From Chryseobacterium sp. VAUSW3 (GTDB lineage: Bacteria; Bacteroidota; Bacteroidia; Flavobacteriales; Weeksellaceae), in the NCBI RefSeq assembly GCF_002205795.1, contig NZ_NIUY01000001.1, positions 1,054,001 through 1,118,000 on the forward strand: 64,000 bases of DNA, written 5' to 3'. The position numbers were made by a program, and so were the translations under genes. Below the pieces are notes generated by a model. It ran no database searches, was not told where the DNA came from, and was given only the letters and a program-made list of their open reading frames with translations. Below, piece by piece: positions 17,501-24,816 of this stretch (its first letter is position 1; each line of letters opens with the position of its first letter).

Positions 17501-17903
17501 TGAAGAACGGCTTTCGCTTTATCAGAAACTTGCAGAAATTCAGAATAAAGAAGATCTTCAGAAATTTGAAAATGAACTTACCGACCGTTTTGGTAAACTG
17601 CCTTCAGAAGCTAAAAATCTTTTGAAATCTGTAGAATTAAAATGGATTGCCGCCGAAATCGGTTTCGATAAAATCGTGGTGAAAAACGGAGTGTTTCTGG
17701 GTTATTTTCCGCCAAATCCTCAGGATAAGTTTTACCAGAGTGATAAATTCAGGCATATTATTTCGTATTTAAGTCAGAATCCGAAAGATGCTACTTTAAA
17801 AGAAAAACATTCAGCCGACAGCAACCAGCTGATGATGCGCAAAGAAAATGTGCAGCACGTGGATGAGGTGAATGCGGTTTTAGAAAGAATTCTTGGGAAA
17901 TAA
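14523..17903 (+). CDS. mfd: Transcription-repair coupling factor Mfd
   Basis: 1126-aa DNA translocase that removes RNA polymerase stalled at lesions and recruits UvrA for strand-specific excision repair. Domains in order: a UvrB-homology module (about 1-340), the RNA-polymerase-interacting CarD/TRCF domain (about 435-505, starting MKVGDYITHIDHGIGKFMG), and the helicase core with Walker A GDVGFGKTE (about 589) and Walker B IIDEEHKFG (about 692). Further motifs are TLTATPIPRTLQ, HQMRGRVGRS and the RecG-like TRG region IRGAGDLLGGEQSG. The C-terminal TRCF domain follows. Full length and intact. The lipoprotein gene downstream has its own promoter. Confidence 0.97.
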   Translation: MQLKAIHETFLPDMLRNEFGKEIFKNIETHQHISVKGFAGSSPSVFAAELFLTQKKTILFIIEDKEEALYITSEMEDLLGKENVLYFPATHLEPYQIEKTQNANLVLRTEVLNKLNSAKKPKVIVAGFSALSEKVLKKEDFKAISHQIKVGESLDFDFTEELLQQFNFNLTDFVSEPGEFSVRGGIVDVFSYSNEEPYRISFFGNEIESIKTFNIETQLTNGKVNEFQLVSNMNFAVSGTKVSLFELLPKDSFVVSKNAFLGLKKNRDFYAKAEEKFAALNTEIKHRTPAELFVNEEDLLKDYQKFRTVDFTLENLKITDDFSVQLNQTPQPTFHKNFELLIEDLVEKRDSDYDIWISFSTEKQKERLESIFEELGSFSSEQQEIPFKSFKSELHEGFVDFDHKISVYTDHQIFDRYQRFKAKNTFAKSEQLTLKDLMQMKVGDYITHIDHGIGKFMGLVKVNNNGKVQECFKLVYKNGDLLYVSIHSLHKISKYNGPEGREIVLSKLGSPAWKSLKQKTKAKVKQIAFDLIRLYAQRKTAKGFAFTPDSYLQNELEASFIYEDTPDQEKATLDVKKDMENDTVMDRLVCGDVGFGKTEIAIRAAFKAATDGKQVAVLVPTTILAFQHYRSFKERLKDFPVNISYMNRFRTAKQKSETLKGLEEGKIDIVIGTHQLVGSSVKFKDLGLLIIDEEHKFGVSVKDKLKTIKNNIDTLTLTATPIPRTLQFSLMAARDLSVIKTPPPNRQPVETSIIGFSEEVIRDAVSYEIQRDGQVYFINNRIENLKDIAGLIQRLVPDAKVITGHGQMEGKQLERNVLDFMEGKYDVLVSTTIVESGVDVPNANTIFINDAQRFGMADLHQMRGRVGRSNRKAFCYLITPPFDMMTSDARKRLEAIEQFSDLGSGFQIAMKDLEIRGAGDLLGGEQSGFINEMGFDTYQKIMQEALEELQNDEEFSELFENEEDRKKLFKSNKEVNIDTDLELMLPDSYVQSIEERLSLYQKLAEIQNKEDLQKFENELTDRFGKLPSEAKNLLKSVELKWIAAEIGFDKIVVKNGVFLGYFPPNPQDKFYQSDKFRHIISYLSQNPKDATLKEKHSADSNQLMMRKENVQHVDEVNAVLERILGK

Positions 17904-17934
17904 AACTTTCGAAAACGCATTTCGAAAAAAAGGT

Positions 17935-17942
17935 TACTTTTG
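17935..17942 (+). promoter_or_regulatory. -7 promoter box for the lipoprotein-pth unit
   Basis: Plus strand TACTTTTG, an exact TAnnTTTG match, 18 nt before the ATG at 17961. It lies in the short gap after mfd. Confidence 0.55.
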
Positions 17943-17960
17943 TTAAAATTAATTAGATAG

Positions 17961-18860
17961 ATGAAAAAAATATTACATCTTTTTACTTTCCTCATTGGCT
18001 TGACTATTTTATTTTCATGTGAATCAAGCCGGGCTGAAAATGGCGATCTTCTCAACGGGATCACCGGTACGGAATCCGGACCCGGATCTGGGGGCGGAGC
18101 ATCAAACGATAAAGTTTTAAAAAAAGTAACATCAATTGACATTGACGGGATTGCATCTGTAATTAATTATAATTATAATGCCGGTAAGCTTACTACTGTG
18201 AAAGTTGAAAGTGATGGAAAAACGGATGATTATACATTGTCTTATGAAAATAATGTGCTTTCCCAGCTGAAGATTGTGCAAAATGAAGGCACAACAGAGC
18301 TTATCACAACATTAAATATTACTTACAACGGTGGTAATGTTGCGAAAGCTTCAGGGAATACTGAAAGTGGAGGAACTGTGCTGATGAAAAATGATACCAA
18401 TTTTACCTATGACAGTACAGGTAAATTAAAAAAAGCGAACACGATATTGTCGGGCGAGGATCCCGAAAATCCGGGAACATATCAACCTGCAACCACTATG
18501 GTGAGCGATTTGCTTTTTGCGGGTAATAATCTGTCCCAGTGGAAAATGACAATGACCAACCTGGCACCTCCGCCAATTGTAATTCCACCGGTAGTTATTG
18601 TGGCTAATTTAAGTAATTACGAAACCAACAAAAATCCTTTTGCAACACTTCCGATAGAATTTACCGTTGTGGCAGGTCATTTTATGACGGGCACCAACTC
18701 ATTTACAGGATTGTCCATGAATAATTACAGGTCTACAACCGTTAATACTTCCGAGGGATCATACTCTACAAATTATGCTTATACTTACGACAGTGCGGGT
18801 TACCCAACCAAAGCTGTTTCCACAGAAGGAACACTCACTTTCGAATATATAAAACTTTAA
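17961..18860 (+). CDS. Lipoprotein of unknown function
   Basis: 299 aa. The signal peptide KKILHLFTFLIGLTILFSC ends in a good lipobox, so it is probably an outer-membrane or periplasmic lipoprotein. A Gly/Ser-rich linker (TGTESGPGSGGGASND) follows. The rest is built of short repeats of the type YNYNAGKLTTVKVESDGK / LSYENNVLSQLKI / TYDSTGKLKKA, reminiscent of YD-repeat-like or bacterial beta-sheet repeat proteins. The end, AYTYDSAGYPTKAVSTEGTL, repeats the theme. Similar lipoproteins are common in Chryseobacterium-like genomes without assigned function. pth starts 5 nt downstream and may be co-transcribed. Confidence 0.8.
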   Translation: MKKILHLFTFLIGLTILFSCESSRAENGDLLNGITGTESGPGSGGGASNDKVLKKVTSIDIDGIASVINYNYNAGKLTTVKVESDGKTDDYTLSYENNVLSQLKIVQNEGTTELITTLNITYNGGNVAKASGNTESGGTVLMKNDTNFTYDSTGKLKKANTILSGEDPENPGTYQPATTMVSDLLFAGNNLSQWKMTMTNLAPPPIVIPPVVIVANLSNYETNKNPFATLPIEFTVVAGHFMTGTNSFTGLSMNNYRSTTVNTSEGSYSTNYAYTYDSAGYPTKAVSTEGTLTFEYIKL

Positions 18861-18865
18861 TTCTA

Positions 18866-19429
18866 ATGAAATACCTTATCGTCGGGCTCGGCAACAAAGG
18901 AGATGAATATACTGAAACCCGGCATAATGTCGGGTTTAAAGTTGCAGATAAAATCGCAGAAACCATTGATGCTCCGTTTAAATCATCCAACTTTGGCTTA
19001 GTTGCCGAAGGCAAATACAAAGGCAGAAAAGTCTTTATCCTGAAACCGGATACCTACATGAATCTTTCCGGGAATGCGGTAAAATTCTGGCTTCAGAAAG
19101 AAAATATCCCTTTAGAGAATTTAATGATTATTACTGATGATCTTGCTTTGCCTTTCGGGACTTTAAGAATGAAAATGAAAGGCTCCGATGCCGGTCACAA
19201 CGGTTTGAAAAGCATTCAGGAACAGCTTCAGACTCAGAATTATCCGCGGTTGCGTTTTGGAATTTCTGCAGAATTTGCCGAAGGTAAACAGGTAGATTAC
19301 GTTCTGGGAAAATGGGAAGCTGAGGAAAAAGAAAAACTTCCCGAAAGAATCGAGAAGTTTTCTAAAGCGTGTCTGTCTTTTGTTTTCGCGGGAATACAGA
19401 ATACGATGACGGCTTTTAACGGGAAATAG
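18866..19429 (+). CDS. pth: Peptidyl-tRNA hydrolase
   Basis: Releases tRNA from peptidyl-tRNA dropped off the ribosome. At 187 aa it has standard length. The N-terminal VGLGNKGDEYTETRHNVGF carries the catalytic His (H20) and substrate Asn. KPDTYMNLSGNAV and IITDDLALPFGTLRMKMKGS hold the conserved Asn and the Asp that pairs with the catalytic His. GHNGLKSI is also present. The 3' end overlaps the convergent carbonic anhydrase gene by 14 bp, which is unusually tight and leaves no room for a terminator between them. Confidence 0.96.
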   Translation: MKYLIVGLGNKGDEYTETRHNVGFKVADKIAETIDAPFKSSNFGLVAEGKYKGRKVFILKPDTYMNLSGNAVKFWLQKENIPLENLMIITDDLALPFGTLRMKMKGSDAGHNGLKSIQEQLQTQNYPRLRFGISAEFAEGKQVDYVLGKWEAEEKEKLPERIEKFSKACLSFVFAGIQNTMTAFNGK

Positions 19430-20108
19430 CCATTTCGCCAGTTTGCGCTTCCATTTCTGCGTTCATATTGTCGTCCAGCCAAGTTACCACGCCGCTCTCA
19501 ACGCAGTAATTTGCACCCACAATTTTAATTTTTCCGTCTTTTTCCAGTTGATTTAGCGTCGTACTCTGGTGACGGATATCCTGCATGGTTTTCTGGATAT
19601 TGCAAACATTCAGTCTTTCCAGAAGATCGCTGTTTGATGACGACCGCTCTTCGCCTTCTTTAATCAAACCGTCGATACAGCCCTGGAAATGGCCTACAAG
19701 GTGGTTAAGGTTTTCCATGCCCATTCCTTCAATATTTTGTGCGTCCAAACCGCCTTTCAGCGCGCCGCATTTCGTATGACCGAGGACCACTACCAATTTG
19801 GAACCTGCGACATTACAGCCAAATTCCATGGAACCCAAAATGTCTTTATTTACGAAGTTTCCGGCAATTCTTACGCTGAAAATATCGCCTAAACCCTGAT
19901 CAAAAATCAGTTCCGCAGAAGTACGGCTGTCGATACAACTCAAAATTACGGCAAAAGGCCACTGCCCTGCGCGGGTATCATTCACCTGCTCCAGAAGATT
20001 TCTGTTGATTTTCAGGTTCTGTACAAATCGCTGGTTTCCTTCTTTTAGGAATTTAAGTGCTTTTTCCGGTGTTGTGGTAGATTGTGTTTCTAAAGTATGT
20101 GCTTTCAT
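19416..20108 (-). CDS. Beta-carbonic anhydrase (module copy 1)
   Basis: Zinc enzyme interconverting CO2 and bicarbonate. 230 aa. Zinc ligands and the Asp-Arg dyad are visible: C58, D60 and R62 in SCIDSRTSAE, H111 and C114 in GHTKCGALKGG. It starts 31 nt after the SulP stop on the same strand. SulP transporter genes next to carbonic anhydrases are a known pattern read as bicarbonate uptake plus conversion. The second anhydrase at 22206-22886 is clearly diverged (different ligand contexts CSDSR and HYGCGG), so this is not a recent duplication. It overlaps the 3' end of pth by 14 bp. Confidence 0.94.
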   Translation of the reverse strand: MKAHTLETQSTTTPEKALKFLKEGNQRFVQNLKINRNLLEQVNDTRAGQWPFAVILSCIDSRTSAELIFDQGLGDIFSVRIAGNFVNKDILGSMEFGCNVAGSKLVVVLGHTKCGALKGGLDAQNIEGMGMENLNHLVGHFQGCIDGLIKEGEERSSSNSDLLERLNVCNIQKTMQDIRHQSTTLNQLEKDGKIKIVGANYCVESGVVTWLDDNMNAEMEAQTGEMAISR

Positions 20109-20139
20109 TTGATTTTTTGTTTAAAGTTGATAATTAAAA

Positions 20140-21735
20140 TTACATTGCTCTTCTGTGGGCAATAATGATGTGTGAATCTTCGTCATCTGCATATTCCTGA
20201 TAAGAAGTTTTAAAGCCGATAAGCCGCACTTCAATATCCTCTTCCTTTGCACGGATGTTGGCAAACTCCTGAATCATCTCAAGAATATCGGTCGCGATAT
20301 AAGAAGTTGATCTTGCATCAATACAGACCTGAGAGTTAGGTTTGATGTTTTTAAGCGTTTTTTTAATGGCCGCTTTGTTGAGGAATGAAACCTCTTCCGC
20401 AAGTTTTATATTAATTTCGTCAGCATCATCAAGCTCTTCGCGGCTCAGATAGTAAGCTCGTTTCATATTTCCCTGAAGGATATAGAAGACCGAAATTAAT
20501 AATCCAATTCCCACACCCTTCAGTAAATCAAGCGAAACTACTGCGATTACTGTCGCGATGAAAGGGATAAACTGGTATTTTCCTTTGTGCCAGAAATGCA
20601 TCATCGTTGCCGGTTTCGCAAGTTTGTACCCAACCAAGATCAAGACCGCAGCTAATGTAGCCAGCGGGATTAAGTTCAGGATAAACGGAATGGTAAGGAC
20701 ACAGATTAATAGCAGTGCGCCATGAATTACAGTTGACAGTTTTGAAGTGGCGCCGGCACTTGCATTGGCAGAACTTCTTACCACCACCGAGGTCATTGGT
20801 AAACCGCCGATTGCTGAAGAAATCAGATTGCCTATTCCCTGAGCGCGGAGTTCCAGATTGGTATCGGTAATTCTTCTTTTCGAATCTAAACGGTCTGAAG
20901 CTTCAATACAAAGCAATGTTTCTATAGACGCGACAATAGCGATTGTTGCGCCAACGATCCATACTTTCGGATTCAGGAAACCCTGAAGCTCAGGAAAAAC
21001 GATCATGTTTTTAAAATCTGCCACACTTTGGGGAACCGGAAGAGAAACCAAATGTTCAGCACCAATCGCAAGATTACTGCCGGAAACCGTGAAAATATAA
21101 TTCAGCAGAATTCCAGTGCCTACAGCAACCAAAGCACCGGGAATCATTTTCAGTTTCTTCAGCGCCGGAATTTTATCCCACGCCAGAAGAATTCCTATGG
21201 AAACCAGGGTTACAATTACAGCACCCGGATGAACTCCGGCTAAAAGTTCAGAAAAATAATTCGGATTAAATCCATTGGCAAAAAGGGTCTCATTGCCTTC
21301 AAAATCTTTATCGTATCCCAATGCATGGGGAATCTGTGTTAAAATAATAATGATCCCGATACCTGCCAGCATTCCTTCGATTACGTTAGTTGGGAAGTAA
21401 TTTGAAATACTTCCGGCGCGAATAAATCCTAAAATAAGCTGAAGAATTCCGGCAATAATTCCTGCACAAAGAAAGAGTTCAAATGCACCCAAATCCGTAA
21501 TTGCGGTGAGTACAATTGCCGTTAATCCCGCTGCCGGGCCGGAAACTGAAATGTTGGAATTGCTGAGTGAACCTACAACCAAACCACCGATGATTCCCGC
21601 AATAATTCCTGAAAGTGGTGGTGCTCCGGAAGCAAGTGCAATCCCCAGACATAATGGGAGTGCAACCAAAAATACGACGAGCCCTGAAGGAAAATTTTCT
21701 CTTATTCCTGCGTATATTGAAAGTGTTTTTTTCAT
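20140..21735 (-). CDS. SulP family inorganic anion transporter (probable bicarbonate transporter)
   Basis: 531 aa from the ATG at 21735. An in-frame start at 21768 would add 11 residues ahead of the conserved start and is less likely. Membrane part: about 10-14 helices beginning NFPSGLVVFLVALPLCLGIA, with SGPAAGLTAIV and GGLPMTSVVVRSSAN, both typical of SulP. C-terminal STAS-like domain: about residues 430-531 (SQVCIDARSTSYIATDILEM). SulP proteins carry sulfate, bicarbonate or other anions. Position between two carbonic anhydrase genes favours bicarbonate, by context. In the SLC26/SulP family the STAS domain often regulates transport. Confidence 0.92.
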   Translation of the reverse strand: MKKTLSIYAGIRENFPSGLVVFLVALPLCLGIALASGAPPLSGIIAGIIGGLVVGSLSNSNISVSGPAAGLTAIVLTAITDLGAFELFLCAGIIAGILQLILGFIRAGSISNYFPTNVIEGMLAGIGIIIILTQIPHALGYDKDFEGNETLFANGFNPNYFSELLAGVHPGAVIVTLVSIGILLAWDKIPALKKLKMIPGALVAVGTGILLNYIFTVSGSNLAIGAEHLVSLPVPQSVADFKNMIVFPELQGFLNPKVWIVGATIAIVASIETLLCIEASDRLDSKRRITDTNLELRAQGIGNLISSAIGGLPMTSVVVRSSANASAGATSKLSTVIHGALLLICVLTIPFILNLIPLATLAAVLILVGYKLAKPATMMHFWHKGKYQFIPFIATVIAVVSLDLLKGVGIGLLISVFYILQGNMKRAYYLSREELDDADEINIKLAEEVSFLNKAAIKKTLKNIKPNSQVCIDARSTSYIATDILEMIQEFANIRAKEEDIEVRLIGFKTSYQEYADDEDSHIIIAHRRAM

Positions 21736-21906
21736 TTTTTTGAAAGTTTTGCTGTTGGTTTTGCGCACATTTCTGCACTCGGTTTCGCATGTGAAACCAA
21801 CTGTGCTTGTGAACGTAGCTACAGCGTATAGAATTTAATTTTTTTAGATAGTACAGCTTTCCACACTTATAAAAAGTACGGTATATCCACTGTAAATTTT
21901 AAAAAA
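21736..21906. other. Intergenic region upstream of the SulP gene
   Basis: 171 nt, AT-rich. No exact TAnnTTTG box on the minus strand and no clear terminator. SulP may be read through from the upstream carbonic anhydrase unit or from a non-consensus promoter. Confidence 0.3.
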
Positions 21907-22200
21907 TTAAGCTTCCGGAGGCGGAGAAAATATCGTAAGAAAAGGAGAAAGATGAACGGAATCATCTGCACAGATAAAGGATCTGTTCGATCGGTCTGTT
22001 TCGAAAAACTTCAGGAAATCATGTACATTAAGAGTTCCCGGAATGGTTTTTTCGTTGATAACTAAGGGGGAATGTTGGGTTTCTTCTTCGGAAATCACCA
22101 TGTTGGTTGCCGGTAAATCCCAATCGAAAAACGTGGCAATACTTGGTAAGGCCATGAAATTCAAAAATACCGTCAATGTTATGATGCTCCAAAGTTTCAT
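21907..22200 (-). CDS. Small exported or membrane protein of unknown function
   Basis: 97 aa. The N-terminal hydrophobic stretch (about residues 4-22, WSIITLTVFLNFMALPSIA) is either a signal peptide or a single membrane anchor. The rest is polar (TNMVISEEETQHSPLVINEK) and ends hydrophobic with Pro (HLSPFLTIFSPPPEA). There is one cysteine. I recognise no family. It lies 5 nt downstream of the carbonic anhydrase at 22206-22886 and 171 nt upstream of the SulP gene, all co-directional, so it probably belongs to the inorganic-carbon module. The coding call rests on spacing, the hydrophobic start and the absence of a better frame. Confidence 0.65.
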   Translation of the reverse strand: MKLWSIITLTVFLNFMALPSIATFFDWDLPATNMVISEEETQHSPLVINEKTIPGTLNVHDFLKFFETDRSNRSFICADDSVHLSPFLTIFSPPPEA

Positions 22201-22205
22201 ATAAA

Positions 22206-22886
22206 TCAGAGAAGGTTTTTATTCTTCTTTCTACTCATCACCCATTCAGAGTTGGTTAAATTGTATATTTTCTGAATGTCTTTCAAAATATTTTCAAAAT
22301 CAATTTCCAGATCGATGATTTTTCCTGTTCTTAAGTCGAAAACCCAGCCGTGAACAATTGGGTATTCGTCCACCAGATACTGCTCCTGTACTACGGCCAT
22401 TTTGATCACGTTGATGCACTGTTCCTGCACGTTCAGTTCTACAAGGCGGTCGTAGCGTTTGTGCTCGTCGGTAATCGCATCCAGTTCTGTCTGGTGCAGC
22501 CTGTACACATCGCGGATATTTCGCAGCCAGGGATTCATCAGTCCCAGATCCTGCGCCGTCATCGCTGCTTTTACACCGCCACAACCGTAATGTCCGCACA
22601 CAATAATATGTTTTACCTTTAAATGTTCCACTGCGTACTGAATCACCGCGGTAGCACTCATATCTAAGGTGTTTACCAAGTTGGCTACGTTTCGGGTTAC
22701 AAATACTTCGCCAGGTTTTAAACCCATCATTTCTTCTGCTGAAACTCTACTGTCGGAACAACCGATGTAGAGATATTCAGGAGTTTGTGAGGCTGAAAGG
22801 ATTTTGAAAAAATCTGGATTTTCGGCCAATTTAGATTCCACCCACTTTTTATTATTTTCGAAAATAACTTCATACGATTTTTTCAT
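22206..22886 (-). CDS. can: Beta-carbonic anhydrase (module copy 2, Can-like)
   Basis: 226-aa beta-class carbonic anhydrase very like E. coli Can. The start KKSYEVIFENNKKWVESKL, zinc ligand C43 with D45 and R47 in GCSDSRVSAE, and H99/C102 in CGHYGCGGVKAA are all canonical. The C-terminal YPIVHGWVFDLRTGKIIDL also matches Can. Cytoplasmic, supplying bicarbonate for carboxylation reactions. It is first in the order can, small protein, SulP, second anhydrase. An exact -7 box lies about 75 nt upstream. Confidence is high for the enzyme and moderate for the symbol. Confidence 0.94.
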   Translation of the reverse strand: MKKSYEVIFENNKKWVESKLAENPDFFKILSASQTPEYLYIGCSDSRVSAEEMMGLKPGEVFVTRNVANLVNTLDMSATAVIQYAVEHLKVKHIIVCGHYGCGGVKAAMTAQDLGLMNPWLRNIRDVYRLHQTELDAITDEHKRYDRLVELNVQEQCINVIKMAVVQEQYLVDEYPIVHGWVFDLRTGKIIDLEIDFENILKDIQKIYNLTNSEWVMSRKKNKNLL

Positions 22887-22960
22887 AGCTTAATTTTTGT
22901 GAGATTATACTATTTTGTAGTTGTTATTTGCAAAAGCAATAGATGGTATCAATTATTTTG

Positions 22961-22968
22961 CAAATGTA
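22961..22968 (-). promoter_or_regulatory. -7 promoter box for the carbonic anhydrase/SulP module
   Basis: Minus strand TACATTTG, an exact TAnnTTTG match, 74 nt upstream of the carbonic anhydrase start at 22886. A GCAAA...TTTGC inverted repeat lies just downstream in the leader (TTTGCAAAA, then TTTTGCAAA). Confidence 0.55.
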
Positions 22969-23011
22969 AAGTATAGAAATTTAAATCCCGAATATTTAAC
23001 AGATTTTAATA

Positions 23012-23566
23012 TTAAATTTTATTATTAATGTAGCCCAATGTCGCATTGGTATTGCTACTGATAGTTGCGGGATTGCCAATGACCACAGAATTTGCAGGAA
23101 CATCGAAGTTCACATAAGCGTTCGGTGCAATCAGAACATTGTTGCCAATTGATATTTTTCCAACCAACACCGCGTTCGGACCGATCCACACTTCATCACC
23201 AATCACGGGAACGCCTTCATTTTTGCCGCGGTTGGCCTGTGCGATGGTTACACCTTGTGCAATGTTGCAGTTCCGGCCGATTTTAGCTTTGGGATTAATA
23301 ACGAGCGCGCCCCAGTGCCCCAAATAAAAACCTTCGCCAATTTGGGTTTCAGGATAGATTTGAAAGCCGTATTTTATTTGATGATGTCGCAAAACAAGCC
23401 TCCAGAATGCTCCCAGAAAAGATTTTTTTCTGTATTGCTGGCATTTTCTCAGAATATAAATAAAGTGAAGGTTCGGATTGATGCATTTTGCCCAAATCTC
23501 CGGAGACGAAAGCATTTTGCCGCTTTCACGGTAAAAATCTTTCTGTATGATGGTGTAGTTGGACAT
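23012..23566 (-). CDS. Serine O-acetyltransferase-like hexapeptide acyltransferase
   Basis: 184 aa. Left-handed beta-helix acyltransferase of the CysE type. The hexapeptide turns are visible: IGEGFYLGHWGALVINPKAKIG, IGDEVWIGPNAVLVG, IGNNVLIAPNAYVN, with catalytic His in LGHWGALV. The N-terminal helical part is shorter than in true CysE, and it lies at the end of a polysaccharide locus, so it more likely acetylates a sugar or an amino-sugar residue than serine. A -7 box 4 nt before its ATG suggests its own leaderless transcript in addition to any read-through from the upstream glycosyltransferase. Confidence 0.86.
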   Translation of the reverse strand: MSNYTIIQKDFYRESGKMLSSPEIWAKCINPNLHFIYILRKCQQYRKKSFLGAFWRLVLRHHQIKYGFQIYPETQIGEGFYLGHWGALVINPKAKIGRNCNIAQGVTIAQANRGKNEGVPVIGDEVWIGPNAVLVGKISIGNNVLIAPNAYVNFDVPANSVVIGNPATISSNTNATLGYINNKI

Positions 23567-23570
23567 AACG

Positions 23571-23578
23571 CAAATTTA
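23571..23578 (-). promoter_or_regulatory. -7 promoter box for the serine acetyltransferase-like gene
   Basis: Minus strand TAAATTTG, then 4 nt (CGTT), then the ATG at 23566. Located in the gap of 23 nt after the upstream GT4 stop. Confidence 0.6.
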
Positions 23579-23589
23579 AGTGAAAGGTT

Positions 23590-24771
23590 TTAAAGTTCAT
23601 CAATAATCTTAATGATTGATTGCACTGAATTTTCAAGAGTAAAAGGCATTTTATAGGTGTTCAGTTGTTGAACATACGCATTAAAACTTTCCGGTTGGGC
23701 GAGTGCTTTTTTCATTCCTTCATAAATTCCCTTTTCGGTATTTTCCACAATAAGTCCTAATTTTCCGTCTTCTAGCATTTCGCTAACTCCCGAAACTTCG
23801 GTGGCGATAATTTTCTTTTTTAAAGTAATTGCCTCAAATAAAACCGTCGGAAAACCTTCATATCTCGAACTTAAAACAAAGAAATCCGCATTGCTGATGT
23901 GTGGATAAGGATTATCGGTAAAGCCCGTCATTTCTGCAGTCTCAACTACACCAAGATCAGATTTCAGTTTTTTGATGTTTTCAAAATCGTAACCGTCGCC
24001 CACAATTTTGATTCTGTGAATGAACCCTTCATCCAAAAGTTTCTTATGAACTTTGAGCAGCCGGTCGAACCCCTTCTGCGGAAAAACAGTTCCCACGGAA
24101 ACGAAGACAGGTTGCCGGTTGCTGGTTTCTGGTTGTTTGTCTCGGCTTTTGACTCTTGGTTCTTGGCTCTTTCTAAGAATTTCCTCTGTATCCAATGGAT
24201 TATAAATACGGACAATCCGACTCTTTTCATTTTCATTCTTCGCAAGTGATTCAAAATCTTTCTGAATATGCTCAGAAATCACCATTATTTTATCAAAACC
24301 GAAAAATTTCCGGATTTCGTTGTCGGTGTAGTTGTGAAAGTGGGTTTTGCGTAAATCATTATGAATCCAGACAATTTTTTTTGAATTTTTTAATGGCGAA
24401 TTTAATATTTCATCGCGAAATCCGTGGATTGCAGCAAATTCGATATCGTATTTTTTATTCTTTAAAATCGTGGAGTAGAGCAGTTTCGGAAACTTCTTCA
24501 AAACAAACTGATACATCACGCGGAAAGCTTTTACCGGAATATCCTGAGGCCTGTTGGTGGTAATCATTTCCCCTTTGTTGAGGTAAAGAACATTAATCCA
24601 ACCTGGAATTTCAGTCAAATATTTTCCGGAATACAAATTCAGGAGAAGATCGATTTCGTATTTATCGTCCGGAAGGTTTTTAAGAAAAGTCGCCAATACC
24701 TTTTCTGCGCCGCCATGACGCAGAGAACCGATTCGGATGAGGATTTTCTTCTTTTCAGTATATTTTTCCAT
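23590..24771 (-). CDS. Glycosyltransferase family 4 (GT-B fold), with in-frame heptamer-repeat insert
   Basis: 393 aa, GT-B retaining transferase. The N-terminal domain opens KILIRIGSLRHGGAEKVLATF. The nucleotide-sugar-binding C-domain begins PVFVSVGTVFPQKGFDRLL and contains SSRYEGFPTVLFEAI, the EX7E region of GT4. It is a paralogue of 25377-26552. Between the two domains (about residues 200-221) the protein has a polar stretch RKSQEPRVKSRDKQPETSNR about 8 residues longer than the paralogue. The DNA for it is nine degenerate heptamers at 24110-24172. This linker is probably tolerated because it joins two domains. It is expected to add a sugar to the lipid-linked glycan. Confidence 0.92.
   Translation of the reverse strand: MEKYTEKKKILIRIGSLRHGGAEKVLATFLKNLPDDKYEIDLLLNLYSGKYLTEIPGWINVLYLNKGEMITTNRPQDIPVKAFRVMYQFVLKKFPKLLYSTILKNKKYDIEFAAIHGFRDEILNSPLKNSKKIVWIHNDLRKTHFHNYTDNEIRKFFGFDKIMVISEHIQKDFESLAKNENEKSRIVRIYNPLDTEEILRKSQEPRVKSRDKQPETSNRQPVFVSVGTVFPQKGFDRLLKVHKKLLDEGFIHRIKIVGDGYDFENIKKLKSDLGVVETAEMTGFTDNPYPHISNADFFVLSSRYEGFPTVLFEAITLKKKIIATEVSGVSEMLEDGKLGLIVENTEKGIYEGMKKALAQPESFNAYVQQLNTYKMPFTLENSVQSIIKIIDEL
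24110..24172 (-). repeat. Nine degenerate heptamers in a GT4 coding region
   Basis: 63 bp with a 7-bp period. Plus-strand units: GGTTGCC, GGTTGCT, GGTTTCT, GGTTGTT, TGTCTCG, GCTTTTG, ACTCTTG, GTTCTTG, GCTCTTT. The first four follow GGTTnnT and the last five drift toward GnTCTTG. Nine units make 21 codons, so the frame is kept. It encodes the polar interdomain linker of the transferase. Confidence 0.85.
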
Positions 24772-24816
24772 TCTTTACCCTTTCCTTTGATATTGCTTTG
24801 ACATTCTTTGGCGCTA

